Shown piece by piece: positions 1 through 12,849 of a DNA stretch of 64,000 nt (positions are counted from its first letter, which is position 1; each line of letters opens with the position of its first letter). This stretch comes from Prosopocoilus inquinatus (Eukaryota; Arthropoda; Insecta; Coleoptera; Lucanidae): the NCBI GenBank assembly GCA_036172665.1, contig CM069873.1:34338001-34402000 (forward strand). The letters run 5' to 3'. The position numbers and the translations under genes were made by a program. The notes beneath the pieces were generated by a model. The model had not been told where the DNA came from and did no database searches. It saw nothing but the letters and a program-made list of their open reading frames with translations.

Positions 1-56
1 ATCGAAACGTCAAATAACATGACAGATAAGTAAGGATCAATTAGATACCGCACAGA

Positions 57-78
57 AACAACGCTAATGCGTGTTGTT
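57..78. other. Imperfect dyad in each monomer (example copy)
   Basis: Offsets 57-64 read AACAACGC. After a TAAT loop (65-68) comes GC, two unpaired bases GT (71-72), and GTTGTT (73-78). The right arm without the GT is the exact reverse complement of the left arm: an eight-base-pair stem with a four-base loop and a two-base bulge. The left arm and loop lie in the best conserved part of the monomer. In copies with ACGT instead of GCGT at 69-72 the innermost pairing is weakened but the outer six pairs remain. The position given is the copy in the first monomer. The symmetry is visible in the sequence; any protein binding or hairpin role is speculation. Confidence 0.5.
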
Positions 79-447
79 TCGTTTTAAACTATTTCTAGCT
101 TCGGCTGCGTCCGAGAACTTCGTATCTCACATCAAAGTTACTGGAGTCCATCGAAACGCCAAATAACATGATAGATGAGTAAGGATCGATTAGATACATC
201 ACAGGAACAACGCTAATACGTGTTGTTTCGTTCAAAACTATTTCCAGCTTCTGCTGCGTCCGAGAACTTTGTATCTCACATCAGAGTTACTGGAGTCCAT
301 TCAAACGTCAAATAACATGATAGATGAGTAAGGATCGATTAGATACATCACAGGAACAACGCTAATGCGTGTTGTTTCGTTTAAAACTATTTCCAGCTCC
401 TGCTGGGTCCGAAAATTTCGTATCTCACATTAGAGTTACTGGAGTCC

Positions 448-596
448 ATCGAAACGTCAAATAACATGATAGATGAGTAAGGATCGATTAGATACATCAC
501 AGGAACAACGCTAATGTGTGTTGTTTCGTTTAAAACATTTTCCAGCTTCTGCTGCGTCCGAAAATTTTGTATCTCACATCAGAGTTACTGGAGTCC
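448..596 (+). repeat. Example monomer, used to describe monomer anatomy
   Basis: This copy illustrates the unit. Offsets from the monomer start: 1-9 ATCGAAACG (variants ATCCAAACG, ATTCAAACG, ATCGATACG, ATCGAGACG); 20-30 variable (GATAGATGAG, GATAGATAAG, GATAGATAAA, or AGTAGCTAAG); 36-41 a ClaI site ATCGAT in most copies; about 50-68 nearly invariant TCACAGGAACAACGCTAAT; 69-72 variable GCGT, ACGT, GTGT or ATGT; 85-98 nearly invariant AAACTATTTCCAG; 110-118 variable (CCGAAAATT, CCGAGAACT, CCAAAAACT, CCCAAAAAC); 122-131 GTATCTCACA, mostly constant; 131-149 CATCAGAG or CATTAGAG, then ACTGGAGTCC or ACTAGAGTCC. This copy carries GTGT at 69-72 and a local AAACATTTTCC variant near offset 85-95. The division into constant and variable zones was judged by eye across the window. 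Confidence 0.9.
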
Positions 597-1341
597 ATCT
601 AAACGTCAAATAACATGATAGATAAGTAAGGATCGATTAGATACATCACAGGAACAACGCTAATACGTGTTGTTTCGTTCAAAACTATTTCCAGCTTCTG
701 CTGCGTCCGAGAACTTTGTATCTCACATCAGAGTTACTGGATTCCATCCAAACGTCAAATAACATGATAGATGAGTAAGGATCGATTAGATACATCACAG
801 GAACAACGCTAATACGTGTTGTTTCGTTTAAAACTATTTCCAGCTCCTGCTGCGTCCAAAAACTTCGTATCTCACATCAGAGTTACTAGAGTCCATCGAA
901 ACGTCAAATAACATGATAGATCAGTAAGGATCGATTAGATACATCACAGAAACAACGCTAATGCGTGTTGTTTCGTTTAAAACTATTTCCAGCTTCTGCT
1001 GCGTCCGAAAATTTCGTATCTCACATTAGAGTTACTGGAGTCCATCGAAACGTCAAATAACATGATAGATGAGTAAGGATCGATTAGATACATCACAGGA
1101 ACAACGCTAATATGTGTTGTTTCGTTTAAAACTATTTCCACCTTCTGCTGCGCCCGAAAATTTCGTATCTCACATTAGAGTTACTGGAGTCCATCGAAAC
1201 GTCAAATAACATGATAGATGAGTAAGGATCGATTAGATACATTACAGGAACAACGCTAATGCGTGTTGTTTCGTTTAAAACTATTTCCAGCTTCTGCTGC
1301 GTCCGAAAATTTCGTATCTCACATTATAGTTACTGGAGTCC

Positions 1342-1490
1342 ATCGAAACGTCAAATAACATAGTAGCTAAGTAAGGATCTATTAGATACATCACAGGAAC
1401 AACGCTAATACGTGTTGCTTCGTTTAAAACTATTTCCAGGTCCTGCTGCGCCCAAAAACTTCGTATCTCACATCAGAGTTACTAGAGTCC
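1342..1490 (+). repeat. Monomer of the linked-variant class (AGTAGCTAAG type)
   Basis: A distinct haplotype of the monomer combines AGTAGCTAAG at offset 20-30, GGATCTATT in place of the ClaI-bearing GGATCGATT, ACGTGTTGCTT in the middle and CCCAAAAAC near offset 112. The variants travel together. Further copies start at 1789, 4173, 5365, 9239, 13262, 15199, 19073, 20116, 23394, 24586, 25182, 25927, 26970, 28460 and 29202, and more follow. The next monomer usually starts ATCGATACG and has GATAAATAAATAAGG or GATAGATAAATAAGG, so the class also predicts its neighbour. In most copies before 10 kb the class has CAGGTCCTG where later copies have CAGCTCCTG, a regional marker. From about 46 kb a related form with GGATCGATT and GCTTCTTTT replaces it. 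Confidence 0.8.
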
Positions 1491-1949
1491 ATCGATACGT
1501 CAAATGACATGATAAATAAATAAGGATCGATTAGATACATCACAGGAACAACGCTAATACGTGTTGTTTCGTTTAAAACTATTTCCAGCTCCTGCTGCGT
1601 CCAAAAACTTCGTATCTCACCTCAGAGTTACTAGAGTGCATCGAAACGTCAAATAACATGATAGATAAATAAGGATCGATTAGATACATCACAGGAACAA
1701 CGCTAATGCGTGTTGTTTCGTTTAAAACTATTTCCAGCTTCTGCTGCGTCCGAAAATTTCGTATCTCACATTAGAGTTACTGGAGTCCATCGAAACGTCA
1801 AATAACATAGTAGCTAAGTAAGGATCTATTAGAAACATCACAGGAACAACGCTAATACGTGTTGCTTCGTTTAAAACTATTTCCAGGTCCTGCTGCGCCC
1901 AAAAACTTCGTATCTCACATCAGAGTTACTAGAGTCCATCGATACGTCA

Positions 1950-3780
1950 AATAACATGATAAATAAATAAGGATCGATTAGATACATCACAGGAACAACG
2001 CTAATGCGTGTTGTTTCGTTTAAAACTATTTCCAGCTTCTGCTGCGTCCGAAACCTTTGTATCTCACATCAGAGTTACTGGAGTCCATCGAGACGCCAAA
2101 TAACATGATAGATGAGTAAGGATCGATTAGATACATCACAGGAACAACGGTAATGCGAGTTGTTTCGTTTAAAACTATTTCCAGCTTCTGCTGCGTCCGA
2201 AAACTTTGTATCTCACATCAGAGTTACTGGAGTCCATCGAGACGCCAAATAACATGATAGATGAGTAAGGATCGATTAGATACATCACAGGAACAACGCT
2301 AATGCGTGTTGTTTCATTTAAAACTATTTCCAGATTCTGCTACGATCGAAAATTTCGTATCTCACATCAGAGTTACTAGAGTCCATCGAAACGTCAAATA
2401 ACATAGTAGATAAGTAAGGATCGATTAGATACATCACAGGAACAACGCTAATACGTTTTGTTTCGTTCAAAACTATTTCCAGCTTCTGCTGCGTCCGAGA
2501 ACTTTGTATCTCACATCAGAGCTACTGGAGTCCATCCAAACTTCAAATAACATGATAGATGAGTAAGGATCGATTAGATACATCACAGGAACAACGCTAA
2601 TGCGTGTTGTTTCGATTAAAACTATTTCCAGCTTCTGCTGCGTCCGAAAACTTTGTATCTCACATCAGAGTTACTGGAGTCCATCGAGACGCCAAATAAC
2701 ATGATAGATGAGTAAGGATCGATTAGATACATCACAGGAACAACGGTAATGCGTGTTGTTTCGTTTAAAACTATTTCCAGCTTCTGCTGCGTCCGAAAAC
2801 TTTGTATCTCACATCAGAGTTACTGGAGTCCATCCAAACGTCAAATAACATGATAGATGAGTAAGGATCGATTAGTTACGTCACAGGAACAACGCTAATA
2901 CGTGTTGTTTCGTTTAAAACTATTTCCAGCTCCTGCTGCGTCCAAAAACTTCCTATCTCACATCAGAGTTACTAGAGTCCATCGAAACGTCAAATAACAT
3001 GATAGATGAGTAAGGATCGATTAGATACATCACAGGAACAACGGTAATGCGTGTTGTTTCGTTTAAAACTATTTCCAGCTTCTGCTGCGTCCGAAAACTT
3101 TGTATCTCACATCAGAGTTACTGGAGTCCATCCAAACGCCAAATAACATGATAGATGAGTAAGGATCGATTAGATACATCACAGGAACAACGCTAATGCG
3201 TGTTGTTTCATTTAAAACTATTTCCAGATTCTGCTACGATCGAAAATTTCGTATCTCACATCAGAGTTACTAGAGTCCATCGAAACGTCAAATAACATAG
3301 TAGATAAGTAAGGATCGATTAGATACATCACAGGAACAACGCTAATACGTTTTGTTTCGTTCAAAACTATTTCCAGCTTCTGCTGCGTCCGAGAACTTTG
3401 TATCTCACATCAGAGCTACTGGAGTCCATCCAAACGTCAAATAACATGATAGATGAGTAAGGATCGATTAGATACATCACAGGAACAACGCTAATGCGTG
3501 TTGTTTCGTTTAAAACTATTTCCAGCTTCTGCTGCGTCCGAAAACTTTGTATCTCACATCAGAGTTACTGGAGTCCATCCAAACGTCAAATAACATTATA
3601 GATGAGTAAGGATAGATTAGATACATCACAGGAACAACGCTAATGCGTGTTGTTTCGTTTAAAACTATTTCCAGCTTCTGCTGCGTCCGAAACCTTTGTA
3701 TCTCACATCAGAGTTACTGGAGTCCATCGAGACGCCAAATAACATGATAGATGAGTAAGGATCGATTAGATACATCACAG
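1950..3780 (+). repeat. Left copy of a block repeated 51 monomers downstream
   Basis: About 1.8 kb (some 12 monomers) matches about 9549-11379 at a spacing of exactly 7,599 bp (51 x 149). Rare markers shared at that spacing include TGCGAGTTG (near 2153 and 9752), the CTACGATCG monomers (2340 and 9939; 3234 and 10833), TTAGTTACG (2872 and 10471) and AACATTATAGATGAG (3591 and 11190). A few single-base differences are visible, for example AAACTTCAAA near 2539 against AAACGTCAAA in the partner. Part of the block (about 2.0-2.7 kb) also has a third relative 32 monomers on, near 6.8-7.4 kb. Confidence 0.8.
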
Positions 3781-4470
3781 AAACAACGCTAATGCGTGTT
3801 GTTTCGTTTAAAACTATTTCCAGCTTCTGCTGCGTCCGAAAATTTCGTATCTCACATTAGAGTTACTGGAGTCCATCGAAACGTCAAATAACATGATAGA
3901 TGAGTAAGGATCGATTAGATACATCACAGGAACAACGCTAATGTGTGTTGTCTCGTTTAAAACTATTTCCACCTTCTGCTGCGCCCGAAAATTTCGTATC
4001 TCACATTAGAGTTACTGGAGTCCATCGAAACGTCAAATAACATGATAGATGAGTAAGGATCGATTAGATACATCACAGGAACAACGCTAATGCGTGTTGT
4101 TTCGTTTAAAACTATTTCCAGCTTCTGCTGCGTCCGAAAATTTCGTATCTCACATTAGAGTTACTGGAGTCCATCGAAACGTCAAATAACATAGTAGCTA
4201 AGTAAGGATCTATTAGATACATCACAGGAACAACGCTAATACGTGTTGCTTCGTTTAAAACTATTTCCAGGTCCTGCTGCGCCCAAAAACTTCGTATCTC
4301 ACATCAGAGTTACTAGAGTCCATCGATACGTCAAATAACATGATAAATAAATAAGGATCGATTAGATACATCACAGAAACAACGCTAATACGTGTTGTTT
4401 CGTTTAAAACTATTTCCAGCTTCTGCTGCGTCCGAAAACTTTGTATCTCACATCAGAGTTACTGGAGTCC

Positions 4471-6590
4471 ATCGAGACGCCAAATAACATGATAGATGAG
4501 TAAGGATCAATTAGATACAGCACAGAAACAACGCTAATGCGTGTTGTTTCGTTTTAAACTATTTCTAGCTTCGGCTGCGTCCGAGAACTTCGTATCTCAC
4601 ATCAAAGTTACTGGAGTCCATCGAAACGCCAAATAACATGATAGATGAGTAAGGATCGATTAGATACATCACAGGAACAACGCTAATACGTGTTGTTTCG
4701 TTCAAAACTATTTCCAGCTTCTGCTGCGTCCGAGAACTTTGTATCTCACATCAGAGTTACTGGAGTCCATTCAAACGTCAAATAACATGATAGATGAGTA
4801 AGGATCGATTAGATACATCACAGGAACAACGCTAATGCGTGTTGTTTCGTTTAAAACTATTTCCAGCTCCTGCTGCGTCCGAAAATTTCGTATCTCACAT
4901 TAGAGTTACTGGAGTCCATCGAAACGTCAAATAACATGATAGATGAGTAAGGATCGATTAGATACATCACAGGAACAACGCTAATGTGTGTTGTTTCGTT
5001 TAAAACATTTTCCAGCTTCTGCTGCGTCCGAAAATTTCGTATCTCACATTAGAGTTACTGGAGTCCATCGAAACGTCAAATAACATGATAGATGAGTAAG
5101 GATCGATTAGATACATCACAGGAACAACGCTAATGTGTGTTGTTTCGTTTAAAACTATTTCCACCTTCTGCTGCGCCCGAAAATTTCGTATCTCACATTA
5201 GAGTTACTGGAGTCCATCGAAACGTCAAATAACATGATAGATGAGTAAGGATCGATTAGATACATTACAGGAACAACGCTAATGCGTGTTGTTTCGTTTA
5301 AAACTATTTCCAGCTTCTGCTGCGTCCGAAAATTTCGTATCTCACATTATAGTTACTGGAGTCCATCGAAACGTCAAATAACATAGTAGCTAAGTAAGGA
5401 TCTATTAGATACATCACAGGAACAACGCTAATACGTGTTGCTTCGTTTAAAACTATTTCCAGGTCCTGCTGCGCCCAAAAACTTCGTATCTCACATCAGA
5501 GTTACTAGAGTCCATCGATACGTCAAATGACATGATAAATAAATAAGGATCGATTAGATACATCACAGGAACAACGCTAATACGTGTTGTTTCGTTTAAA
5601 ACTATTTCCAGCTCCTGCTGCGTCCAAAAACTTCGTATCTCACCTCAGAGTTACTAGAGTGCATCGAAACGTCAAATAACATGATAAATAAATAAGGATC
5701 GATTAGATACATCACAGGAACAACGCTAATGCGTGTTGTTTCGTTTAAAACTATTTCCAGCTTCTGCTGCGTCCGAAACCTTTGTATCTCACATCAGAGT
5801 TACTGGAGTCCATCGAAACGCCAAATAACATGATAGATGAGTAAGGATCGATTAGATACATCACAGGAACAACGCTAATACGTGTTGTTTCGTTTAAAAC
5901 TATTTTAAGCTCCTGCTGCGTCCAAAAACTTCGTATCTCACATCAGAGTTACTAGAGTCCATCGAAACGTCAAATAACATGATAGATGAGTAAGGATCGA
6001 TTAGATACAGCACAGAAACAACGCTAATGCGTGTTGTTTCGTTTTAAACTATTTCTAGCTTCGGCTGCGTCCGAGAACTTCGTATCTCACATCAAAGTTA
6101 CTGGAGTCCATCGAAACGCCAAATAACATGATAGATGAGTAAGGATCGATTAGATACATCACAGGAACAACGCTAATACGTGTTGTTTCGTTCAAAACTA
6201 TTTCCAGCTTCTGCTGCGTCCGAGAACTTTGTATCTCACATCAGAGTTACTGGAGTCCATTCAAACGTCAAATAACATGATAGATGAGTAAGGATCGATT
6301 AGATACATCACAGGAACAACGCTAATGCGTGTTGTTTCGTTTAAAACTATTTCCAGCTCCTGCTGCGTCCGAAAATTTCGTATCTCACATTAGAGTTACT
6401 GGAGTCCATCGAAACGTCAAATAACATGATAGATGAGTAAGGATCGATTAGATACATCACAGGAACAACGCTAATGTGTGTTGTTTCGTTTAAAACATTT
6501 TCCAGCTTCTGCTGCGTCCGAAAATTTCGTATCTCACATTAGAGTTACTGGAGTCCATCGAAACGTCAAATAACATGATAGATGAGTAAG
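4471..6590 (+). repeat. Ten-monomer-spaced duplicated block near the left end
   Basis: A block with GTTTTAAACTATTTCTAGC and TTCGGCTGCG, then a monomer starting ATTCAAACG, then one with AAAACATTTTCC, occurs at about 4471-5100 and again at about 5961-6590, a spacing of 1,490 bp (10 monomers). A first version lies at about 1-600, 4,470 bp (30 monomers) upstream of the second. The opening monomer alone recurs near 7600, 11 monomers after the third. Spacings were measured on the GGATCAATT or GGATCGATT marker at 34, 4504, 5994 and 7633. The sequence after the shared monomers differs between copies, so these are partial copies rather than one regular higher-order unit. Confidence 0.75.
5060..5800 (+). 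repeat. Block repeated 26 monomers downstream (about 8934-9674)
   Basis: About five monomers match at a spacing of 3,874 bp (26 x 149). Markers are TTTCCACCTTCTG (5161 and 9035), ACATTATAG (5344 and 9218), the CAGGTCCTG linked-variant monomer, AAATGACATGATAAATAAAT in the next monomer, and GTGCATCGAAACG. Relatives of the same block also lie near 1080-1780, 27 monomers upstream of the first copy. The matched stretch is in register throughout. Confidence 0.7.
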
Positions 6591-6705
6591 GATCTATTAG
6601 ATACATCACAGGAACAACGCTAATACGTGTTGCTTCGTTTAAAACTATTTCCAGGTCCTGCTGCGCCCAAAAACTTCGTATCTCACATCAGAGTTACTAG
6701 AGTCC
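6557..6705 (+). repeat. Chimeric monomer at a duplication junction
   Basis: The left part carries GATAGATGAG, as in the ordinary class. From GGATCTATT onward it is the linked-variant class (GTTGCTTCG, CAGGTCCTG, CCCAAAAAC). All other early copies of that class carry AGTAGCTAAG at offset 20-30. The switch falls between about offsets 31 and 38, and the monomer stays exactly 149 bp long. It sits where the block repeated ten monomers upstream (about 4471-5100 and 5961-6590) stops matching. It is best read as a recombination joint between two monomer classes; parallel point changes are a less likely explanation. Confidence 0.6.
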
Positions 6706-9548
6706 ATCGATACGTCAAATAACATGATAAATAAATAAGGATCGATTAGATACATCACAGGAACAACGCTAATGCGTGTTGTTTCGTTTAAAACTATTTC
6801 CAGCTTCTGCTGCGTCCGAAACCTTTGTATCTCACATCAGAGATACTGGAGTCCATCGAGACGCCAAATAACATGATAGATGAGTAAGGATCGATTAGAT
6901 ACATCACAGGAACAACGGTAATGCGAGTTGTTTCTTTTAAAACTATTTCCAGCTTCTGCTGCGTCCGAAAACTTTGTATCTCACATCAGAGTTACTGGAG
7001 TCCATCGAGACGCCAAATAAAATGATAGATGAGTAAGGATCGATTAGATACATCACAGGAACAACGCTAATGCGTGTTGTTTCATTTAAAACTATTTCCA
7101 GATTCTGCTACGATCGAAAATTTCGTATCTCACATCAGAGTTACTAGAGTCCATCGAAACGTCAAATAACATAGTAGATAAGTAAGGATCGATTAGATAC
7201 ATCACAGGAACAACGCTAATACGTTTTGTTTCATTCAAAACTATTTCCAGCTTCCGCTGCGTCCGAGAACTTTGTATCTCACATCAGAGCTACTGGAGTC
7301 CATCCAAACGTCAAATAACATGATAGATGAGTAAGGATCAATTAGATACATCACAGGAACAACGCTAATGCGTGTTGTTTCGATTAAAACTATTTCCAGC
7401 TTCTGCTGCGTCCGAAAACTTTGTATCTCACATCAGAGTTACTGGAGTCCATCGAGACGCCAAATAACATGATAGATGAGTAAGGATCGATTAGATACAT
7501 CACAGGAACAACGCTAATACGTTTTGTTTCGTTCAAAACTATTTCCAGCTTCTGCTGCGTCCGAGAACTTTGTATCTCACATCAGAGCTACTGGAGTCCA
7601 TCCAAACGTCAAATAACATGATAGATGAGTAAGGATCAATTAGATACAGCACAGAAACAACGCTAATGCGTGTTGTTTCGTTTTAAACTATTTCTAGCTT
7701 CGGCTGCGTCCGAGAACTTTGTATCTCACATCAAAGTTACTGGAGTCCATCGAAACGCCAAATAACATGATAGATGAGTAAGGATCGATTAGATACATCA
7801 CAGGAACAACGCTAATACGTGTTGTTTCGTTTAAAACTATTTCCAGCTCCTGCTGCGTCCAAAAACTTCGTATCTCACATCAGAGTTACTAGAGTCCATC
7901 GAAACGTCAAATAACATGATAGATGAGTAAGGATCCATAAGATACATCACAGGAACAACGCTAATGCGTGTTGTTTCATTTAAAACTATTTCCAGCTTCT
8001 GCTGCGTCCGAAAACTTTGTACCTCACATCAGAGTTACTGGAGTCCATCCAAACGTCAAATAACATGATAGATGCGTAAGGATCGATTAGATATATCACA
8101 GGAACAACGCTAGTACGTGTTGTTTCATTTAAAACTATTTCCAGCTTCAGCTGCGTCCGAGAACTTCGTATCTCACATCAAAGTTTCTGGAGTCCATCGA
8201 AACGCCAAATAACATGATAGATGAGTAAGGATCGATTAGATACATCACAGGAACAACGCTAATGCGTGTTGTTTCGTTCAAAACTATTTCCAGCTTCTGC
8301 TGCGTCCGAGAACTTTGTATCTCACATCAGAGTTACTGGAGTCCATTCAAACGTCAAATAACATGATAGATGAGTAAGGGTCGATTAGATACATCACAGG
8401 AACAACGCTAATGCGTGTTGTTTCGTTTAAAACTATTTCCAGCTCCTGCTGCGTCCGAAAATTTCGTTTCTCACATTAGAGTTACTGGAGTCCATCGAAA
8501 CGTCAAATAACATGATAGATAAGTAAGGATCGATTAGATACATCACAGGAACAACGCTAATACGTGTTGTTTCGTTCAAAACTATTTCCAGCTTCTGCTG
8601 CGTCCGAGAACTTTGTATCTCACATCAGAGTTACTGGATTCCATCCAAACGTCAAATAACATGATAGATGAGTAAGGATCGATTAGATACATCACAGGAA
8701 CAACGCTAATACGTGTTGTTTCGTTTAAAACTATTTCCAGCTAATGCTGCGTCCAAAAACTTCGTATCTCACATCAGAGTTACTAGAGTCCATCGAAACG
8801 TCAAATAACATGATAGATCAGTAAGGATCGATTAGATACATCACAGAAACAACGCTAATGCGTGTTGTTTCGTTTAAAACTATTTCCAGCTTCTGCTGCG
8901 TCCGAAAATTTCGTATCTCACATTAGAGTTACTGGAGTCCATCGAAACGTCAAATAACATGATAGATGAGTAAGGATAGATTAGATACATCACAGGAACA
9001 ACGCTAATGTGTGTTGTTTCGTTTAAAACTATTTCCACCTTCTGCTGCGCCCGAAAATTTCGTATCTCACATTAGAGTTACTGGAGTCCATCGAAACGTC
9101 AAATAACATGATAGATGAGTAAGGATCGATTAGATACATTACAGGAACAACGCTAATGCGTGTTGTTTCGTTTAAAACTATTTCCAGCTTCTGCTGCGTC
9201 CGAAAATTTCGTATCTCACATTATAGTTACTGGAGTCCATCGAAACGTCAAATAACATAGTAGCTAAGTAAGGATCTATTAGATACATCACAGGAACAAC
9301 GCTAATACGTGTTGCTTCGTTTAAAACTATTTCCAGGTCCTGCTGCGCCCAAAAACTTCGTATCTCACATCAGAGTTACTAGAGTTCATCGATACGTCAA
9401 ATGACATGATAAATAAATAAGGATCGATTAGATACATCACAGGAACAACGCTAATACGTGTTGTTTCGTTTAAAACTATTTCCAGCTCCTGCTGCGTCCA
9501 AAAACTTCGTATCTCACCTCAGAGTTACTAGAGTGCATCGAAACGTCA

Positions 9549-11379
9549 AATAACATGATAAATAAATAAGGATCGATTAGATACATCACAGGAACAACGC
9601 TAATGCGTGTTGTTTCGTTTAAAACTATTTCCAGCTTCTGCTGCGTCCGAAACCTTTGTATCTCACATCAGAGTTACTGGAGTCCATCGAGACGCCAAAT
9701 AACATGATAGATGAGTAAGGATCGATTAGATACATCACAGGAACAACGGTAATGCGAGTTGTTTCGTTTAAAACTATTTCCAGCTTCTGCTGCGTCCGAA
9801 AACTTTGTATCTCACATCAGAGTTACTGGAGACCATCGAGACGCCAAATAACATGATAGATGAGTAAGGATCGATTAGATACATCACAGGAACAACGCTA
9901 ATGCGTGTTGTTTCATTTAAAACTATTTCCAGATTCTGCTACGATCGAAAATTTCGTATCTCACATCAGAGTTACTAGAGTCCATCGAAACGTCAAATAA
10001 CATAGTAGATAAGTAAGGATCGATTAGATACATCACAGGAACAACGCTAATACGTTTTGTTTCGTTCAAAACTATTTCCAGCTTCTGCTGCGTCCGAGAA
10101 CTTTGTATCTCACATCAGAGCTACTGGAGTCCATCCAAACGTCAAATAACATGATAGATGAGTAAGGATCGATTAGATACATCACAGGAACAACGCTAAT
10201 GCGTGTTGTTTCGATTAAAACTATTTCCAGCTTCTGCTGCGTCCGAAAACTTTGTATCTCACATCAGAGTTACTGGAGTCCATCGAGACGCCAAATAACA
10301 TGATAGATGAGTAAGGATCGATTAGATACATCACAGGAACAACGGTAATGCGTGTTGTTTCGTTTAAAACTATTTCCAGCTTCTGCTGCGTCCGAAAACT
10401 TTGTATCTCACATCAGAGTTACTGGAGTCCATCCAAACGTCAAATAACATGATAGATGAGTAAGGATCGATTAGTTACGTCACAGGAACAACGCTAATAC
10501 GTGTTGTTTCGTTTAAAACTATTTCCAGCTCCTGCTGCGTCCAAAAACTTCCTATCTCACATCAGAGTTACTAGAGTCCATCGAAACGTCAAATAACATG
10601 ATAGATGAGTAAGGATCGATTAGATACATCACAGGAACAACGGTAATGCGTGTTGTTTCGTTTAAAACTATTTCCAGCTTCTGCTGCGTCCGAAAACTTT
10701 GTATCTCACATCAGAGTTACTGGAGTCCATCCAAACGCCAAATAACATGATAGATGAGTAAGGATCGATTAGATACATCACAGGAACAACGCTAATGCGT
10801 GTTGTTTCATTTAAAACTATTTCCAGATTCTGCTACGATCGAAAATTTCGTATCTCACATCAGAGTTACTAGAGTCCATCGAAACGTCAAATAACATAGT
10901 AGATAAGTAAGGATCGATTAGATACATCACAGGAACAACGCTAATACGTTTTGTTTCGTTCAAAACTATTTCCAGCTTCTGCTGCGTCCGAGAACTTTGT
11001 ATCTCACATCAGAGCTACTGGAGTCCATCCAAACGTCAAATAACATGATAGATGAGTAAGGATCGATTAGATACATCACAGGAACAACGCTAATGCGTGT
11101 TGTTTCGTTTAAAACTATTTCCAGCTTCTGCTGCGTCCGAAAACTTTGTATCTCACATCAGAGTTACTGGAGTCCATCCAAACGTCAAATAACATTATAG
11201 ATGAGTAAGGATAGATTAGATACATCACAGGAACAACGCTAATGCGTGTTGTTTCGTTTAAAACTATTTCCAGCTTCTGCTGCGTCCGAAACCTTTGTAT
11301 CTCACATCAGAGTTACTGGAGTCCATCGAGACGCCAAATAACATGATAGATGAGTAAGGATCGATTAGATACATCACAG
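9549..11379 (+). repeat. Right copy of the 51-monomer-spaced block
   Basis: Partner of the block at about 1950-3780. The match ends near 11379, where this copy reads AACAACGGTAATG and the left copy reads AAACAACGCTAATG. The monomers that follow repeat the CTACGATCG type again (11578), five monomers after 10833, so the right copy was further extended locally. The region includes the chance reading frame discussed among the rejected items. Confidence 0.8.
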
Positions 11380-12849
11380 GAACAACGGTAATGCGTGTTG
11401 TTTCGTTTAAAACTATTTCCAGCTTCTGCTGCGTCCGAAAACTTTGTATCTCACATCAGAGTTACTGGAGTCCATCCAAACGTCAAATAACATGATAGAT
11501 GAGTAAGGATCGATTAGATACATCACAGGAACAACGCTAATGCGTGTTGTTTCATTTAAAACTATTTCCAGATTCTGCTACGATCGAAAATTTCGTATCT
11601 CACATCAGAGTTACTAGAGTCCATCGAAACGTCAAATAACATAGTAGATAAGTAAGGATCGATTAGATACATCACAGGAACAACGCTAATACGTTTTGTT
11701 TCGTTCAAAACTATTTCCAGCTTCTGCTGCGTCCGAGAACTTTGTATCTCACATCAGAGCTACTGGAGTCCATCCAAACGTCAAATAACATGATAGATGA
11801 GTAAGGATCGATTAGATACATCACAGGAACAACGCTAATGCGTGTTGTTTCGATTAAAACTATTTCCAGCTTCTGCTGCGTCCGAAAACTTTGTATCTCA
11901 CATCAGAGTTACTGGAGTCCATCGAGACGCCAAATAACATGATAGATGAGTCAGGATCGATTAGATACATCACAGGAACAACGGTAATGCGTGTTGTTTC
12001 GTTTAAAACTATTTCCAGCTTCTGCTGCGTCCGAAAACTTTGTATCTCACATCAGAGTTACTGGAGTCCATCCAAACGTCAAATAACATGATAGATGAGT
12101 AAGGATCGATTAGATACATCACAAGAGCAACGCTAGTACGTGTTGTTTCATTTAAAACTATTTCCAGCTTCAGCTGCGTCCGAGAACTTCGTATCTCACA
12201 TCAAAGTTTCTGGAGTCCATCGAAACGCCAAATAACATGATAGATGAGTAAGGATCGATTAGATACATCACAGGAACAACGCTAATACGTGTTGTTTCGT
12301 TTAAAACTATTTCCAGCTCCTGCTGCGTCCAAAAACTTCGTATCTCACATCAGAGTTACTAGAGTCCATCGAAACGTCAAATAACATGATAGATGAGTAA
12401 GGATCGATTAGATACATCACAGGAACAACGCTAATGCGTGTTGTTTCATTTAAAACTATTTCCAGCTTCTGCTGCGTCCGAGAACTTTGTATCTCACATC
12501 AGAGTTACTGGAGTCCATTCAAACGTAAAATAACATGATAGATGAGTAAGGATCGATTAGATACATCACAGGAACAACGCTAATACGTGTTGTTTCGTTC
12601 AAAACTATTTGCAGCTTCTGCTGCGTCCGAGAACTTTGTATCTCACATCAGAGTTACTGGAGTCCATTCAAACGTCAAATAACATGATAGATGAGTAAGG
12701 ATCGATTAGATACATCACAGGAACAACGCTAATGCGTGTTGTTTCGTTTAAAACTATTTCCAGCTCCTACTGCGTTCGAAAATTTCGTCTCTCACATCAG
12801 AGTTACTGGAGTCCATCGAAACGTCAAGTAACATAGTAGATAAGTAAGG

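Noticed and set aside
140..156. A CENP-B-box-like site on the minus strand across the monomer joint
   Set aside because: It matches seven of the nine key positions of the vertebrate box, lacking two of the CGGG bases. About 0.4 such matches are expected by chance per monomer on both strands, and monomers starting ATCCAAACG or ATTCAAACG lose the TTCG part.
11891..12091. A 66-codon open reading frame
   Set aside because: It opens with TTG, spans parts of two satellite monomers and exists only because GAGTAAGG is GAGTCAGG near 11949, removing the TAA stop found in the other monomers. It has no ribosome or promoter context and no protein-like features.
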